A program made the position numbers and the translations under genes. Of a stretch of 64,000 nt of DNA, positions 17,501 through 25,573 are shown one piece after another. A model generated the notes under the pieces. The model did not search any database, was not told the DNA's origin, and saw only the letters and a list, made by a program, of their open reading frames with translations. The DNA comes from Bryobacterales bacterium. Lineage in GTDB: Bacteria > Acidobacteriota > Terriglobia > Bryobacterales > Bryobacteraceae. Where the stretch lies: assembly GCA_020847975.1 (NCBI GenBank), contig JADLBD010000282.1:16400-80399 (forward strand). The letters are read 5' to 3'. Within the stretch, counting starts at the first letter, position 1. Every line of letters starts with the position of its first letter.

Positions 17501-17850
17501 AGACGGCGGACCAGGTGAAGACGACGGTGGAAAAGCCGGGTGGAATCGGAGTGGGGCAGCCGTTTTACGATCCCACCGCTTTCGCCGCTCCGTCCGGTGT
17601 TCGCTTCGGGACCTCGGGCCGCAACATCCTGCGCGCCCCAGGCACGGTGAACCTCGATCTCGGGCTCTTCCGGCGTCTGGTGATCCGCGAGCCGTGGACG
17701 CTCGAGTTCCGCGTCGAGGCTGCCAACTCGACCAATACGCCCCATTTCAACGCGCCGAACGCGAACATCAACTCGGGCAACTTCCTGATGGTGACGTCGG
17801 CAAACCTCGATCAGCGGCAGGTGCGCGGCGGCTTGCGGCTGAGCTGGTAG
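14569..17850 (+). CDS. TonB-dependent receptor, Oar-like with N-terminal CNA-B domain (receptor 3)
   Basis: This 1093-residue outer-membrane receptor starts at an ATG after GAGGA (14561). It has a signal peptide (MKRILMVVLLTLAVGVPGMAQ), a CNA-B domain with GSYTFVNLPAGTYELTV, a plug-like part and a barrel ending LRLSW. The otherwise conserved LPLNGRN element of receptors 1, 2 and 5 is replaced by MPLPHYRNYQSLINL, and the following segment is rich in Asn (VNGVNRNNNSTRIDG), so its plug and ligand set probably differ. The open frame runs 41 codons further upstream through the leader, but the signal peptide fixes the start. The downstream genes are on the other strand, so this receptor has no partner gene after it. 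Confidence 0.93.
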   Translation: MKRILMVVLLTLAVGVPGMAQVLYGSLTGIVRDPAGAVVPGASAKLRNAATAQEFSTVTNDAGSYTFVNLPAGTYELTVSAAGFRTLAQRDIVITVNTVRREDLTLEIGQVTERVTVEAGTVALQADKADVHTELGSHDVINMPLPHYRNYQSLINLVPGATPGVYQNSIQAAPARALSTNVNGVNRNNNSTRIDGALSVFLWLPHHTAYIPPAETIEAVNVATNNFDAEQGLAGGAAITVITKSGTNDFHGSAWAFNDNAALQAKNFFNTAAKPKNNNNIDGVTAGGAIRKNKLFYFAGWEAVHELQGATNRYTVPTADQKAGNFSAYNTVIYDPATGQASGAGRTPFAQNTIPLSRQSAISRKIQDLIPLPNQAGVASNFLGNGSQRLDKNNLDTKINWNRTAENMIWGKYSIMQASVGCDPAFGQGGGGALCPSGSAIGTGDLRTQVATVGSTLILSPRFLWDGLVGWTRQGQSIVSFGYGKFYGKELGIPGVNGGNSDIRDSGAPQIGISGYTNFLSDTDTRPFFAHDMSWTTQQNFSLTRTRHDIRFGFEGVRHTLNHYNPDGGGFGGPMGGFTFSQGITSIPSATLTQFNSYASYLLGLPQTERRSVQREVMTAYNWQLAWYVRDRWQLTPKLTASLGVRYELFPLQTRGGRGGLEGYDPTTNLVSIGGINNIPPGLGISTSHKLFAPRAGLAYRLNNSTVIRSGYGISYNPMPLARPLRGFFPLTFNATFNSANSFQPVGPFDQGIPTIVFPDISSGKAALPATAQMRFISGNELKRGYVESWNFTIERELPHAVTFSAAYVGTQTVRSFADREINAAAPGAGTAGRPLNVLFGHSVDTWAWNGYLSANYHAAQFAFNRRATHGLTLKGAYTFSKAINWTDEDGWTGTIAWNWAPVFGRNRALAGYDIPHTLQVGFVYELPAGKGKPFAQSGVARWILGDWQLNGVFASFQGRPFTVGAAQGALNAPGNTQTADQVKTTVEKPGGIGVGQPFYDPTAFAAPSGVRFGTSGRNILRAPGTVNLDLGLFRRLVIREPWTLEFRVEAANSTNTPHFNAPNANINSGNFLMVTSANLDQRQVRGGLRLSW

Positions 17851-17889
17851 GAACGGTCCGGATGCATCAACAGGAAATCCGGCGGCCGC

Positions 17890-19098
17890 TCAATCCAACC
17901 GCGCTGTCCACAGGTAGCTCGATCGCACGTGGTTGTCGTTCTCGCCGAGATACAACGTGTGGCCGCTGTCCACGGCGATCTCGTGAATGCGGGCGGGCTT
18001 GTCGCCGATTGCGGGATCAGTGAGATCGTTGAACGTCTCGATGCGATCGGTATGCGTGTCCCAGCGCATCAATTGTGTCCACCCGTTCATTCCGCCGCCG
18101 CCGTAGAGCACGCCGCCGCGGAAGGCGAGGGCGGGGAAGCGTCCCGTGGCCATCACCCGCGCGACCTTGTCGACTGCGCCGCTTGCGGTGTCGATACGGG
18201 CCAGCACGCCCGCGGTGGTACCGGCGTAGATGTAGCGCTCGCCGTCGTAGACCATTGAATCGCAGAAGCCGTAGTCGTCCTTGTGACGCGTCTGGGCGAG
18301 CGCGCTGGCGGCTCCTTCGGGCGCCGCGGGATTCGGCGCCAGTTGCCGCGCGTCCGTGCGGCGTGAGAGCCCGTGCTCGAACCACACGAACCGGCCGCCT
18401 TCGGGATGATACTTGAACAGGCGGATTGGAACCGGGCCCGTGATCTCGTCCCATGCCCGCGTCTCAGCGCACGTCCCCCACAGCCAGCCGTCCCGATCCA
18501 CGACGCCGTTGTGCGGCTGGGCAAAGAAAATGGAGTTGCCGACGTACGCGAGATTCTCCACTGCCCCGCTCGCGATGTCGAGGCGGAACACGAACTCCGC
18601 CGGATAGGTGAACCCGTACAGGAACCCGCGCGCCCAGTCCGCGGCGATCGACTGAATGTAGAGCCGCGGCAACGGCACGCCGAGCACGTCGTAGCTCCGC
18701 GACGCCGGATCGTAGCAGACCACCTTGCCTCCCTTGGCTTCGCGCTGCCGCTCGACATCGTGCAGCAGGGAGGTGGCGAAATACAACTTCCGGTCTCGCG
18801 GGTTCACCAGCAGCGTGCGGTGAATCTTTACGTCGAACTCGTCCGTCCACCGGCGCGTGCCGAGGCACTCGAACTTTCCATCCAGCGGCGAGAAGGCATA
18901 CAGCAGGTCGCCGTCGATCGAGTTGAGCCCGCAATACACCAGCCCGTCATGCGGGTTCCAGGTGACCGAGTCGAAGCTGATCCAGCCATCGCGCCATTGC
19001 GGATCCGCGGCAAGCTGCGCGTAGCTCCAACGTCCGGCGATCTTCTCCTCCCAGCCTTCCAGGCGGTAATCCCGCAGCTTGTGCGCCCGAACTTGCAT
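17890..19098 (-). CDS. Cytoplasmic beta-propeller protein of unknown function
   Basis: This 402-residue protein without a signal peptide appears to be a beta-propeller of the YncE/NHL or SMP-30-like type. Repeating units include DSVTWNPHDGLVYCGL, HRTLLVNPRDRKLYFATS, IAADWARGFLYGFTYPAEF, HNGVVDRDGWLWGTCAE, SMVYDGERYIYAGTTAGVL and EIAVDSGHTLYLGENDNH. AGAGGAG lies 6 bases before the ATG. The gene follows the glycosidase lipoprotein gene on the same strand after 70 bases and is tail-to-tail with receptor 3. It could be a sugar lactonase-like enzyme or a binding protein, but I see no certain metal-site residues. Confidence 0.65.
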   Translation of the reverse strand: MQVRAHKLRDYRLEGWEEKIAGRWSYAQLAADPQWRDGWISFDSVTWNPHDGLVYCGLNSIDGDLLYAFSPLDGKFECLGTRRWTDEFDVKIHRTLLVNPRDRKLYFATSLLHDVERQREAKGGKVVCYDPASRSYDVLGVPLPRLYIQSIAADWARGFLYGFTYPAEFVFRLDIASGAVENLAYVGNSIFFAQPHNGVVDRDGWLWGTCAETRAWDEITGPVPIRLFKYHPEGGRFVWFEHGLSRRTDARQLAPNPAAPEGAASALAQTRHKDDYGFCDSMVYDGERYIYAGTTAGVLARIDTASGAVDKVARVMATGRFPALAFRGGVLYGGGGMNGWTQLMRWDTHTDRIETFNDLTDPAIGDKPARIHEIAVDSGHTLYLGENDNHVRSSYLWTARLD

Positions 19099-19168
19099 GT
19101 CAACTCCTCTCCACCGGCCGCGGTTCGCCCCGGCGTCTCATTTCGACAAAATGTGTTTTCATGACGGT

Positions 19169-21337
19169 TCAGTCCGATGCGAGTTGGATTCGCACCAAGT
19201 CGTAGATGGCGAGCCGGGGAATTCGAAACGAAGCGGTATCGCCTTGTATGGCCGGCTTCAGAGTGTCCCGCGTCTCGAAGTCGGGCGAAGACACAACGGC
19301 CTCCTTTACCTTGGCGCCAGCGGGCATGCGAAGCCGGACGGCGATATCGCGAGCCGGGTGCTTGAAATCGAAATTGATCAGATGCAGCAGCCACGTCTTC
19401 GAACTGCGCTGCTCCTCGAGTTCGACCGCGACCGAAGGCGGCGCCTGGATGTCCGCCACCAGCTTGCCATTGGACGCCCACTCGAGCGCGCTGACCATGT
19501 CTTTGGCGTTTCTGGGCAATGTCCAGTACTGATTGCCGAAGTTATAGTTGATCTGGGCGGGCGGCGGAGGGGTGGAGGGTTCGATGACCGGCAGGTAGAC
19601 CGAACGGCCGTTGCCGAACGCATGTTGCACGGGGCGCTCGACGGCGCCGGGCTCGTGCTTCGCTTCCGGCGCGCCGGCCAGCACCGCCGTAGTAGGCACT
19701 CCGGGCTTGGAAGGAGATTCGACGCCGAACACGTCTGCGAGGCCGAATTTTGGCCGCCGAAGCCGCCAGTCCGTCAGCAGCGACGATTCTTCAGTCGCCA
19801 CCAGACCACCCCCGGCCTGTACATACGCACGGATCTGCGCCACCGCCTGGTCGCTCAAAGCGTCCTGGTTCGCCAGCACGAGGACTTTGTAGCGGCTGAG
19901 ATCGGCAAGGTGCGGCTCGAACACGATGTCGAACGGAATCCGCGACTGGATCAAGGTCTGCTCGAAGAGCACTGTACTCACGTTGGAGCGCGCCGGATTG
20001 AATTCGATGGACGGGAAGGCGCGCAGGATGGCCACGTTCGGCACGCTGCGGCTGCCCACGAGGTCCTTCAGGTGATCGTGGAAGAACTTCACGTAGCGCG
20101 CCGCCGCGGGCGTCAATTCGGTTCCGTCCGCGGACAGGTCGCCGACCATCCCGAGATTGGCGTCGTTGTACGCCATGGCTTCGGCGATGCGCAGCTCCGG
20201 AGGGCTGGCGGGAGACTGCGCGCCGTAGCGGCCGCCGGTGTACAGGAACACCGAGCGGTCCATCGCCCGCGCGACCTTGAATGAGCGGATCTTGGTGATG
20301 ATGCGGCCATCGGGCGCCCAGGCCGCGTGGTTGGGCTCTTCGCTCCAGAAGATATCGGCGGTGCGCAGAAGCTGGGCATAGTCGATGCCGCCGCGGAACC
20401 CGAGATTCGTGCCGAGGTTGATGTTCGGATTGCCTTCCACGGCCACATCGGGCCGCATCGCGCGGATGTAGTTGTCGTACTCGGCAAAACGCTTTGCCAG
20501 GCTGGCGGCGCGGAACAACGCCCAGTCCTGCATCAACGGATTGTGGAGGTCCTTGAGTTGCAGGGTTCCCGTGCGGGAATTGTAGGGCGGCGGCGCCAGG
20601 TTGTCGAGCAGGGTGAACCCGTAGCGCGCTTTGCGTTGATCGTCGCTATAGCGCGTACGGAGAAACTCGCGAAACTCCGCCTGGCAGTACCGGCAACGGC
20701 AGGAACTCGGCTCGGGCCACCACGACATCTGGTCGAAGTGAATCAGGTCGAGCTTCAAATCCTGGACGCCCAAGCGCAGCACCTTCTCGATGAAGGCCCG
20801 GTAGCCGGGGTTGTTGCGGCATGCCGCGTAGCGGAACGTCTGGTCACTGTTGTAGTAGATCGGCTGGCCGAACTCGTCGGTCTGGATCCAGTTGCGGGCA
20901 TCGGGCTCTTCGGCGAAGAACGTCTCGTACGCCATGGTTGAGCCGACGTAGCCGCCGACCTTCAGACCGTAGCGGTGCGCAAGATCGACGAACTTGCGGT
21001 TGGCTTCGATTTCCCCGGCCTCGGCTTTCAAACCCGCCGCCTTGTGCAGGCTGGTGATGATGAGCGTGGCGCCGAGTTCCTTCAGCCTGCGGACGCTATG
21101 CTCCGTGCGTTCGGCTTTCCACAGTTCGGCGGCATTCACTTCCTGGCCGCCGCGGCGAATCTGAAAACCGGGCGGTTCCCAGCTTCCCACCATCACGATG
21201 CCTTCCTTGACCCAGGCGGGGCGCTCGGCCGGCGCGGAAACGGCGGAGGTGGTCTTGGCGGCAGGGCGCGCGCACGAAATGAGCGATGCGGCGGCAGCCG
21301 CCAGTACGAGTACACGAGTCAGGGGTCCGGAATTCAT
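19169..21337 (-). CDS. Glycoside-hydrolase-like lipoprotein with beta-galactosidase trimerisation-type domain
   Basis: This 722-residue protein has a lipoprotein signal (AAAASLISC, lipid on the Cys near residue 22). A TIM-barrel part of hypothetical glycosyl hydrolase type follows (HSVRRLKELGATLIITSLH; LKLDLIHFDQMSWWP; the Cys-rich CRCRYCQAEF). A glutamine-amidotransferase-like domain of the kind seen in GH42 enzymes comes next (YKVLVLANQDALSDQAVAQ; VQAGGGLVATEES), then a beta-sandwich. It shares this two-domain plan with the gene at 26156-28234. The start is the ATG at 21337; a GTG one codon earlier is also open. The substrate and catalytic residues are not certain. Confidence 0.75.
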   Translation of the reverse strand: MNSGPLTRVLVLAAAAASLISCARPAAKTTSAVSAPAERPAWVKEGIVMVGSWEPPGFQIRRGGQEVNAAELWKAERTEHSVRRLKELGATLIITSLHKAAGLKAEAGEIEANRKFVDLAHRYGLKVGGYVGSTMAYETFFAEEPDARNWIQTDEFGQPIYYNSDQTFRYAACRNNPGYRAFIEKVLRLGVQDLKLDLIHFDQMSWWPEPSSCRCRYCQAEFREFLRTRYSDDQRKARYGFTLLDNLAPPPYNSRTGTLQLKDLHNPLMQDWALFRAASLAKRFAEYDNYIRAMRPDVAVEGNPNINLGTNLGFRGGIDYAQLLRTADIFWSEEPNHAAWAPDGRIITKIRSFKVARAMDRSVFLYTGGRYGAQSPASPPELRIAEAMAYNDANLGMVGDLSADGTELTPAAARYVKFFHDHLKDLVGSRSVPNVAILRAFPSIEFNPARSNVSTVLFEQTLIQSRIPFDIVFEPHLADLSRYKVLVLANQDALSDQAVAQIRAYVQAGGGLVATEESSLLTDWRLRRPKFGLADVFGVESPSKPGVPTTAVLAGAPEAKHEPGAVERPVQHAFGNGRSVYLPVIEPSTPPPPAQINYNFGNQYWTLPRNAKDMVSALEWASNGKLVADIQAPPSVAVELEEQRSSKTWLLHLINFDFKHPARDIAVRLRMPAGAKVKEAVVSSPDFETRDTLKPAIQGDTASFRIPRLAIYDLVRIQLASD

Positions 21338-21447
21338 CACAGGTCAATATGCTCACGCAACGGGACGACTGTCAACCGGCGGATGCGATTCGGCATTGAC
21401 GGCTTTGGGTCTTCAAGACAATCGCCGCCGTGGTAGCATGATAGATT

Positions 21448-21554
21448 GTCAGGCTCCGGGCTTCGTGCAATGGGCGGCTGCAAACCCCGCCAGGTCCGGA
21501 AGGAAGCAACGGTAGTGGTTTAGCCTGTGTGCCGCGGATCACCCGGGGTCTGGC
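21448..21554 (+). ncRNA. ffs: Signal recognition particle RNA (small bacterial 4.5S type)
   Basis: The conserved SRP hairpin core is present: CCAGGTCCGGAAGGAAGCA (21490-21508), with its GGAA tetraloop and the asymmetric internal loop that binds Ffh. The ends pair. GTCAGGCTCCGGG at 21448 and CCCGGGGTCTGGC ending at 21554 give a 13-bp stem with a few G-U pairs, so the RNA is about 107 nt. A TAGCAT element at 21434 fits a -10 box for a start at 21448. It lies just before dnaX, its place in many bacteria. The RNA targets secreted and membrane proteins to the translocon. Confidence 0.92.
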
Positions 21555-21587
21555 AATATTCACGCATTCACTTCGCCCTCAGCCTGC

Positions 21588-23240
21588 ATGCCGGAACCCG
21601 TCCCACAAGCCGATGCACACTATCAGGTCATTGCCCGGAAGTATAGACCGCGCGCATTCGTGGACCTGATCGGCCAGGAACACGTCAAGACCACGCTCGA
21701 GAATGCCCTCTCCCAGCGGCGTATCGCCCACGGCTACATCTTCTCCGGGCAGCGCGGCACGGGAAAGACGACGGTGGCGCGCATTGTCGCGCGATGTCTG
21801 AATTGCGCCGAAGGACCCACCATCACGCCCTGCGGCCGCTGCGCCAGTTGTCTGGAGATCTACAGCGGCGGGTCGATCGACGTCATCGAGATCGACGCGG
21901 CCTCGAATCGCGGCATCAACGAAATGCGCGAGTTGCGGGAGAGCGTCCGCTTCCGCCCCGCCCGCGACCGGTACAAGGTATTCATTATCGACGAAGCGCA
22001 CCAGATCACGAGTGAAGCATTCAACGCCCTGCTGAAGACGCTCGAGGAGCCTCCCGAGTGGGTGGTCTTCATGCTTTGCACCACGGAAGCGCACAAGATC
22101 CCGAACACCATCGCTTCGCGCTGCCAGCAGTTCAGTTTCCGCTCGGTGGACTACGACCAGGTTCTCACGCTGTTGAAGGAGATCTGCGCCAAGGAGAATA
22201 TCGAGGCGGAGGCGGAAGCGCTTTCGGTCATCACGCTTGCCGGGGAGGGGAGCGTGCGCGATTCGCTTTCCGCGCTCGATCAGGCGATAGCCTGCTGCGG
22301 GCACACGCTGCAAGCGCAGGATGTGCGGCAATTGCTGGGGCGGTTCTCGATCCAGACCCTCGAGCAGGTGGCCGAGGCATTGCTCGTTTTCGATGGCCGC
22401 CGCATGCTCGATATTGTCCAGGAACTGGAACGGACGGGCCTCAACCTCCAGCATTTCTGCCGCGAGTTGTGCCGCTTCTTCCGCAACCTGCTGGTGGCGC
22501 GGATTGCGGGAGCCGAGACCCGCCTGATCGCGGCCAGCGGATCGGAGCGGGAGCGCTTGGGATCGCTTTCCTCGCGGTTTGGAGAGGAAGATCTCACCCG
22601 TTACCTGCAGTTAACCTTGGAACTGTTTCAAGCCATGCAGTATTCGCTACAGCCAAGGATGCATCTGGAGCTCGGGCTGCTGCGAATGGTGCAGGCCGGC
22701 AAGCTACGCCCCATCGAGGAGATTCTCGCCGAACTGCAATCCGGCGCGCCGCGCGCCGCGGCAGCGGTGACGCCGAAACCGCCCGCGGCCAGACTCACGG
22801 CGCCCGCGGTCAAACAGGCTGGTCCCGCCGCCGCGCCGCAACCCGCGGCGGCTGCGCCCGTGCAGGCAAGCGGCGACTGGCGGCAGCGCCTGCTCGAGGT
22901 TCTCAATGAAAAAGGAATGACCTTCATCGCCGACGCCGTGGAACACTCGGAGATTGTCGAGCGTCCCGGGGAACTCGAATTCGTTACGGGCAAGGAATTC
23001 TCCATGGCCGTCCGCAGCAGCGATATGCAAAAGACGGTGGACGCGCTGGCTCGCCGCCCGATGAAGATTAAGGTAACCTTTACGGATAAGCCCACGGCGG
23101 CCGCACCGGCAGTGGAACGCGGGACGAACGAGGATGAGGCCAGAAAGAAGGCGCTGGAGAATCCCGAGGTACAGCGCTACCGGGACCTGTTTCCCGGCAG
23201 CGAGGTCCGCGCCGTGCGCAATCTGAAGGAGGAGAGATGA
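21588..23240 (+). CDS. dnaX: DNA polymerase III subunit gamma/tau
   Basis: This 550-residue clamp-loader ATPase of the replisome has a Walker A motif GQRGTGKT (54-61), a zinc module with C73, C82, C85 and C88, a Walker B/DEAH-type motif (VFIIDEAHQ near 130) and a sensor 1 region (VVFMLCTTEAHKIPN). The gamma domain III follows, then an Ala/Pro-rich linker (about 385-430) and a short tau tail. The ATG at 21588 is in the usual place (RKYRPRAFVDLIGQ follows). ybaB overlaps the stop by ATGA and recR follows, the common replication/repair cluster. I see no A6G-type slippery heptamer, so a frameshift-made gamma form is not supported. Confidence 0.97.
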   Translation: MPEPVPQADAHYQVIARKYRPRAFVDLIGQEHVKTTLENALSQRRIAHGYIFSGQRGTGKTTVARIVARCLNCAEGPTITPCGRCASCLEIYSGGSIDVIEIDAASNRGINEMRELRESVRFRPARDRYKVFIIDEAHQITSEAFNALLKTLEEPPEWVVFMLCTTEAHKIPNTIASRCQQFSFRSVDYDQVLTLLKEICAKENIEAEAEALSVITLAGEGSVRDSLSALDQAIACCGHTLQAQDVRQLLGRFSIQTLEQVAEALLVFDGRRMLDIVQELERTGLNLQHFCRELCRFFRNLLVARIAGAETRLIAASGSERERLGSLSSRFGEEDLTRYLQLTLELFQAMQYSLQPRMHLELGLLRMVQAGKLRPIEEILAELQSGAPRAAAAVTPKPPAARLTAPAVKQAGPAAAPQPAAAAPVQASGDWRQRLLEVLNEKGMTFIADAVEHSEIVERPGELEFVTGKEFSMAVRSSDMQKTVDALARRPMKIKVTFTDKPTAAAPAVERGTNEDEARKKALENPEVQRYRDLFPGSEVRAVRNLKEER

Positions 23241-23545
23241 AATTACCAGGAAACATGCAGGCAGCGATGAAGCAGGCGCAGCAGATGCAGGCGCGGATGC
23301 AGGAGGAGATCGCGAAAATCCGGGTCGAGGGCTCGGCCGGCGGCGGGATGGTCGTGGTGTCGATGGACGGACAGAAAAACATCCTCAGCGTGAAGATCGA
23401 CAAGGAAGTGGCCGGAGACGTGGAGATGATGCAGGACCTCATCCTGGCAGCCTGCAACGAGGCGGTCCGCAAAGTGGACGAAGCCATCCAGCAGAAGATG
23501 GGCGGCATGCTGGGCGGGCTGGGGCTCCCGCCGGGCTTACTCTAA
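23237..23545 (+). CDS. ybaB: YbaB/EbfC nucleoid-associated protein
   Basis: This 102-residue DNA-binding protein of the YbaB/EbfC family forms a tweezer-like homodimer. The sequence shows the Met/Gln-rich helix (MKQAQQMQARMQEEI), the central sheet (VEGSAGGGMVVVSMDG) and the C-terminal helix (DLILAACNEAVRKVDEAI), with a Gly/Leu-rich end. An excellent AAGGAGG lies just before its ATG, which overlaps the dnaX stop. recR starts directly after its stop codon, so the three genes form one translationally coupled unit. Confidence 0.95.
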   Translation: MKLPGNMQAAMKQAQQMQARMQEEIAKIRVEGSAGGGMVVVSMDGQKNILSVKIDKEVAGDVEMMQDLILAACNEAVRKVDEAIQQKMGGMLGGLGLPPGLL

Positions 23546-24142
23546 ATGGACTTCGCCGAACCGCTCTCGAGACTGATTCAGGAAGTGCGCCGTATGCCCG
23601 GCATCGGGCAGAAATCGGCGCAGCGGATCGCATTCCATCTGCTGCGCGCAAGCCGCGAGGATGCCGAGCGGCTGGCCAAAGCTATCATGGACGTGAAGGA
23701 CAAGCTGAGCCTTTGCAGGATCTGCAACAACATCAGCGACGGGGAACTTTGCCCCTACTGCCGCGATGATGCCAGGGACCACAGCGTCATCTGCGTCGTG
23801 GAAGAGCCCCCCAATATCCTGCCCATCGAGACGACGCGGCAATATGAGGGCGTCTATCACGTGCTGCATGGGGCCATCAGCCCGCTGCGCGGCGTGGGTC
23901 CGGAGCAGTTGCGAATCAAGAGCCTGCTCACGCGCCTTCAGCAGGGCGGAGTGAACGAAGTGATCCTCGCCACGAACCCGACAGTGGAAGGCGAAGCCAC
24001 GGCAGTGTACCTTTCGCGTCTGCTCAAGCCGCTGGGCGTGAAGGTGACGCGCATCGCCATGGGACTGCCGGTGGGCAGCGACCTCGAATTCGCCGATGAG
24101 GTGACCATGTCGAAGTCGATGGAAAACCGCCGCGAGATGTAG
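23546..24142 (+). CDS. recR: Recombination protein RecR
   Basis: This 198-residue protein acts with RecF and RecO to load RecA at gaps. The helix-hairpin-helix (VRRMPGIGQKSAQRIAFHLL), the four-Cys zinc finger (CRICNNISDGELCPYC) and the Toprim domain (ICVVEEPPNILPIE; EVILATNPTVEGEATAVYL) are all in place, with the Walker-like C-terminus (RIAMGLPVGSDLEFADEVT). The length is normal for the family. The ATG follows the ybaB stop with no gap. It is tail-to-tail with the membrane protein gene at 24149. Confidence 0.97.
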   Translation: MDFAEPLSRLIQEVRRMPGIGQKSAQRIAFHLLRASREDAERLAKAIMDVKDKLSLCRICNNISDGELCPYCRDDARDHSVICVVEEPPNILPIETTRQYEGVYHVLHGAISPLRGVGPEQLRIKSLLTRLQQGGVNEVILATNPTVEGEATAVYLSRLLKPLGVKVTRIAMGLPVGSDLEFADEVTMSKSMENRREM

Positions 24143-24148
24143 GCGCGC

Positions 24149-25312
24149 CTACTTGGGCCGCCGCCGCTCCTGACGCTCCGCTTTGCGGAGTTCTTTCTTC
24201 AACTCGTCGGCCCGCTCGGTTTCCGCGGTGATCTCCTTCTGAACCTCCCCTGCCTGGGCGTCCAGTTTCCGCGCATGCTCCTTGGCGTCCCGCAGTTCAC
24301 GACTCTCGTATTTCGCCAGCGGCGGACCCACGTAACGCGCCTGCTCCCGCAGCGGCGGCAGATTGTCGCGATTCACTACCAGGCGCACGATGACATCCTC
24401 CGAGAGCCTTGCGTAGGTGACCGAACCGCGCCGCGTGGCGTCGCCATCGAGATGAATCGGCGGCAGCATTCCTCCATCGTCAATGAACAGCGTGGCCGAT
24501 TCGGCGCGTTGCACGGCACGGCTGTTGCGGTCCCATTCCACGCGTAGCTGGCCTTTGACGTCGACAATCCGCAGTTGGAGGGCGTCGGGCGGCGCCGGCT
24601 GGCGAAACTTCGGGATGGCATAGAGAGCCAGCGCGCAGACCAGAAGCGCCACAGCCACCCACGCGAGCCGCGCCAGTTTTCTCCCCGCTTCCGGATTGCC
24701 GGGTTCTCCGGCAGGCTCTTCCCGACGCGGGGCAAGCAGACCCGGACGGGGGGATACGGCCAGCGCTCGCGCTCCTTCCATCGGAAACTCCCCATACGGA
24801 GCGGAACTCTGAATCCGCCCGTCTTTTTCGCGAACGAAAAACCCTCCGCGCGCCTCTTTGCCGCGCTGTGGATGAATTACCAGAGTCACCTGCCAGGGTT
24901 CGGGGAAGAAGCGGTTGAACAGGTCCACGTCATCCTCGGTCATGCGCAGCCCGGGACGCGTGTGCGAGACGAACCATCCCACGGGATCGAGCACCTGCAA
25001 CCGCGGGTCGCTCTGCGCCTGTTCGAGCAGCAGCATCAGCCCCTGTTGATCGTCATTGGAGAGGACAAAGGCGGGTCCCCGGGTGTGATCGCAGGCGATG
25101 GGGCGCCAGGCGAGGACGCGGATCAAGTCTTCGTCGCGGCGTCCGAAGAGGACACCTCCCGCCTCGACGCCGCCGCGGCTGAGGCGGCGAACCCCTTCCT
25201 CGACAGTCTGATAGATCTCGTCCAGGACGGCCCACTGGCATTCAATCTCTAACGGGTGTTCCGCTACCGACCATAGCAATACGTCGCCCGCGCGGTTGTC
25301 CGAACCCTGCAA
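24149..25312 (-). CDS. Membrane protein with degenerate JAMM/MPN-like domain
   Basis: This 387-residue protein has an N-terminal MPN/JAB-type fold: EAGGVLFG with E50, then DPVGWFVSHTRPG and TEDD. Aligned to the JAMM motif E...HxHx7Sx2D, the first His is V115, the second is H117, the Ser is T125 and the Asp is D128, so one zinc ligand is lost. A transmembrane helix follows at about 216-234, then a beta domain and a charged coiled coil (about 335-387, EITAETERADELKKELRKAE). The start is a TTG at 25312 with AGGGAG 5 bases upstream; no ATG is available before the domain. JAMM proteins are isopeptidases; this one may only bind. The partner is unknown. Confidence 0.7.
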   Translation of the reverse strand: MQGSDNRAGDVLLWSVAEHPLEIECQWAVLDEIYQTVEEGVRRLSRGGVEAGGVLFGRRDEDLIRVLAWRPIACDHTRGPAFVLSNDDQQGLMLLLEQAQSDPRLQVLDPVGWFVSHTRPGLRMTEDDVDLFNRFFPEPWQVTLVIHPQRGKEARGGFFVREKDGRIQSSAPYGEFPMEGARALAVSPRPGLLAPRREEPAGEPGNPEAGRKLARLAWVAVALLVCALALYAIPKFRQPAPPDALQLRIVDVKGQLRVEWDRNSRAVQRAESATLFIDDGGMLPPIHLDGDATRRGSVTYARLSEDVIVRLVVNRDNLPPLREQARYVGPPLAKYESRELRDAKEHARKLDAQAGEVQKEITAETERADELKKELRKAERQERRRPK

Positions 25313-25430
25313 ATCAACTCCCTGGTGGCGAAGGTGGCCAGCCTCATTCTAGGTCAGGGGAGAGAGGGCGATCAATATTACCAATGGGCTAGGGTACTTA
25401 CCACCCCACAAATGCGCCTTGAGTCTGGTG

Positions 25431-25571
25431 ATGTTGCTGAGTACGATTAAAATCATGCCCTCCAATCCGCCTTTGGACAGGTCCGGATTCCATCGGCCAA
25501 CAGTGAGCGTGGCTGGAACGCGGACGAAAGCACCGCGCCAGATGTACAAGCTATGGCGGCCTGAATACTAG
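25431..25571 (+). CDS. Possible 46-residue ORF upstream of nucleotidyltransferase
   Basis: An open frame (MLLSTIKIMPSNPPLDRSG...) ends with TAG two bases before the ATG of the nucleotidyltransferase gene. An internal ATG at 25455 would give 38 residues rich in Arg/Thr/Pro, ending MYKLWRPEY. No ribosome-binding site of note and no recognised domain. It could be a leader peptide, a small partner or a relic. It is reported mainly because of its position. Confidence 0.2.
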   Translation: MLLSTIKIMPSNPPLDRSGFHRPTVSVAGTRTKAPRQMYKLWRPEY

Positions 25572-25573
25572 CG

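Noticed and set aside
22900..22920. Possible dnaX programmed frameshift at GAAAAAGG
   Set aside because: There is no A6G heptamer, and a -1 shift would not meet a stop for about 50 codons. No supporting stem was seen.
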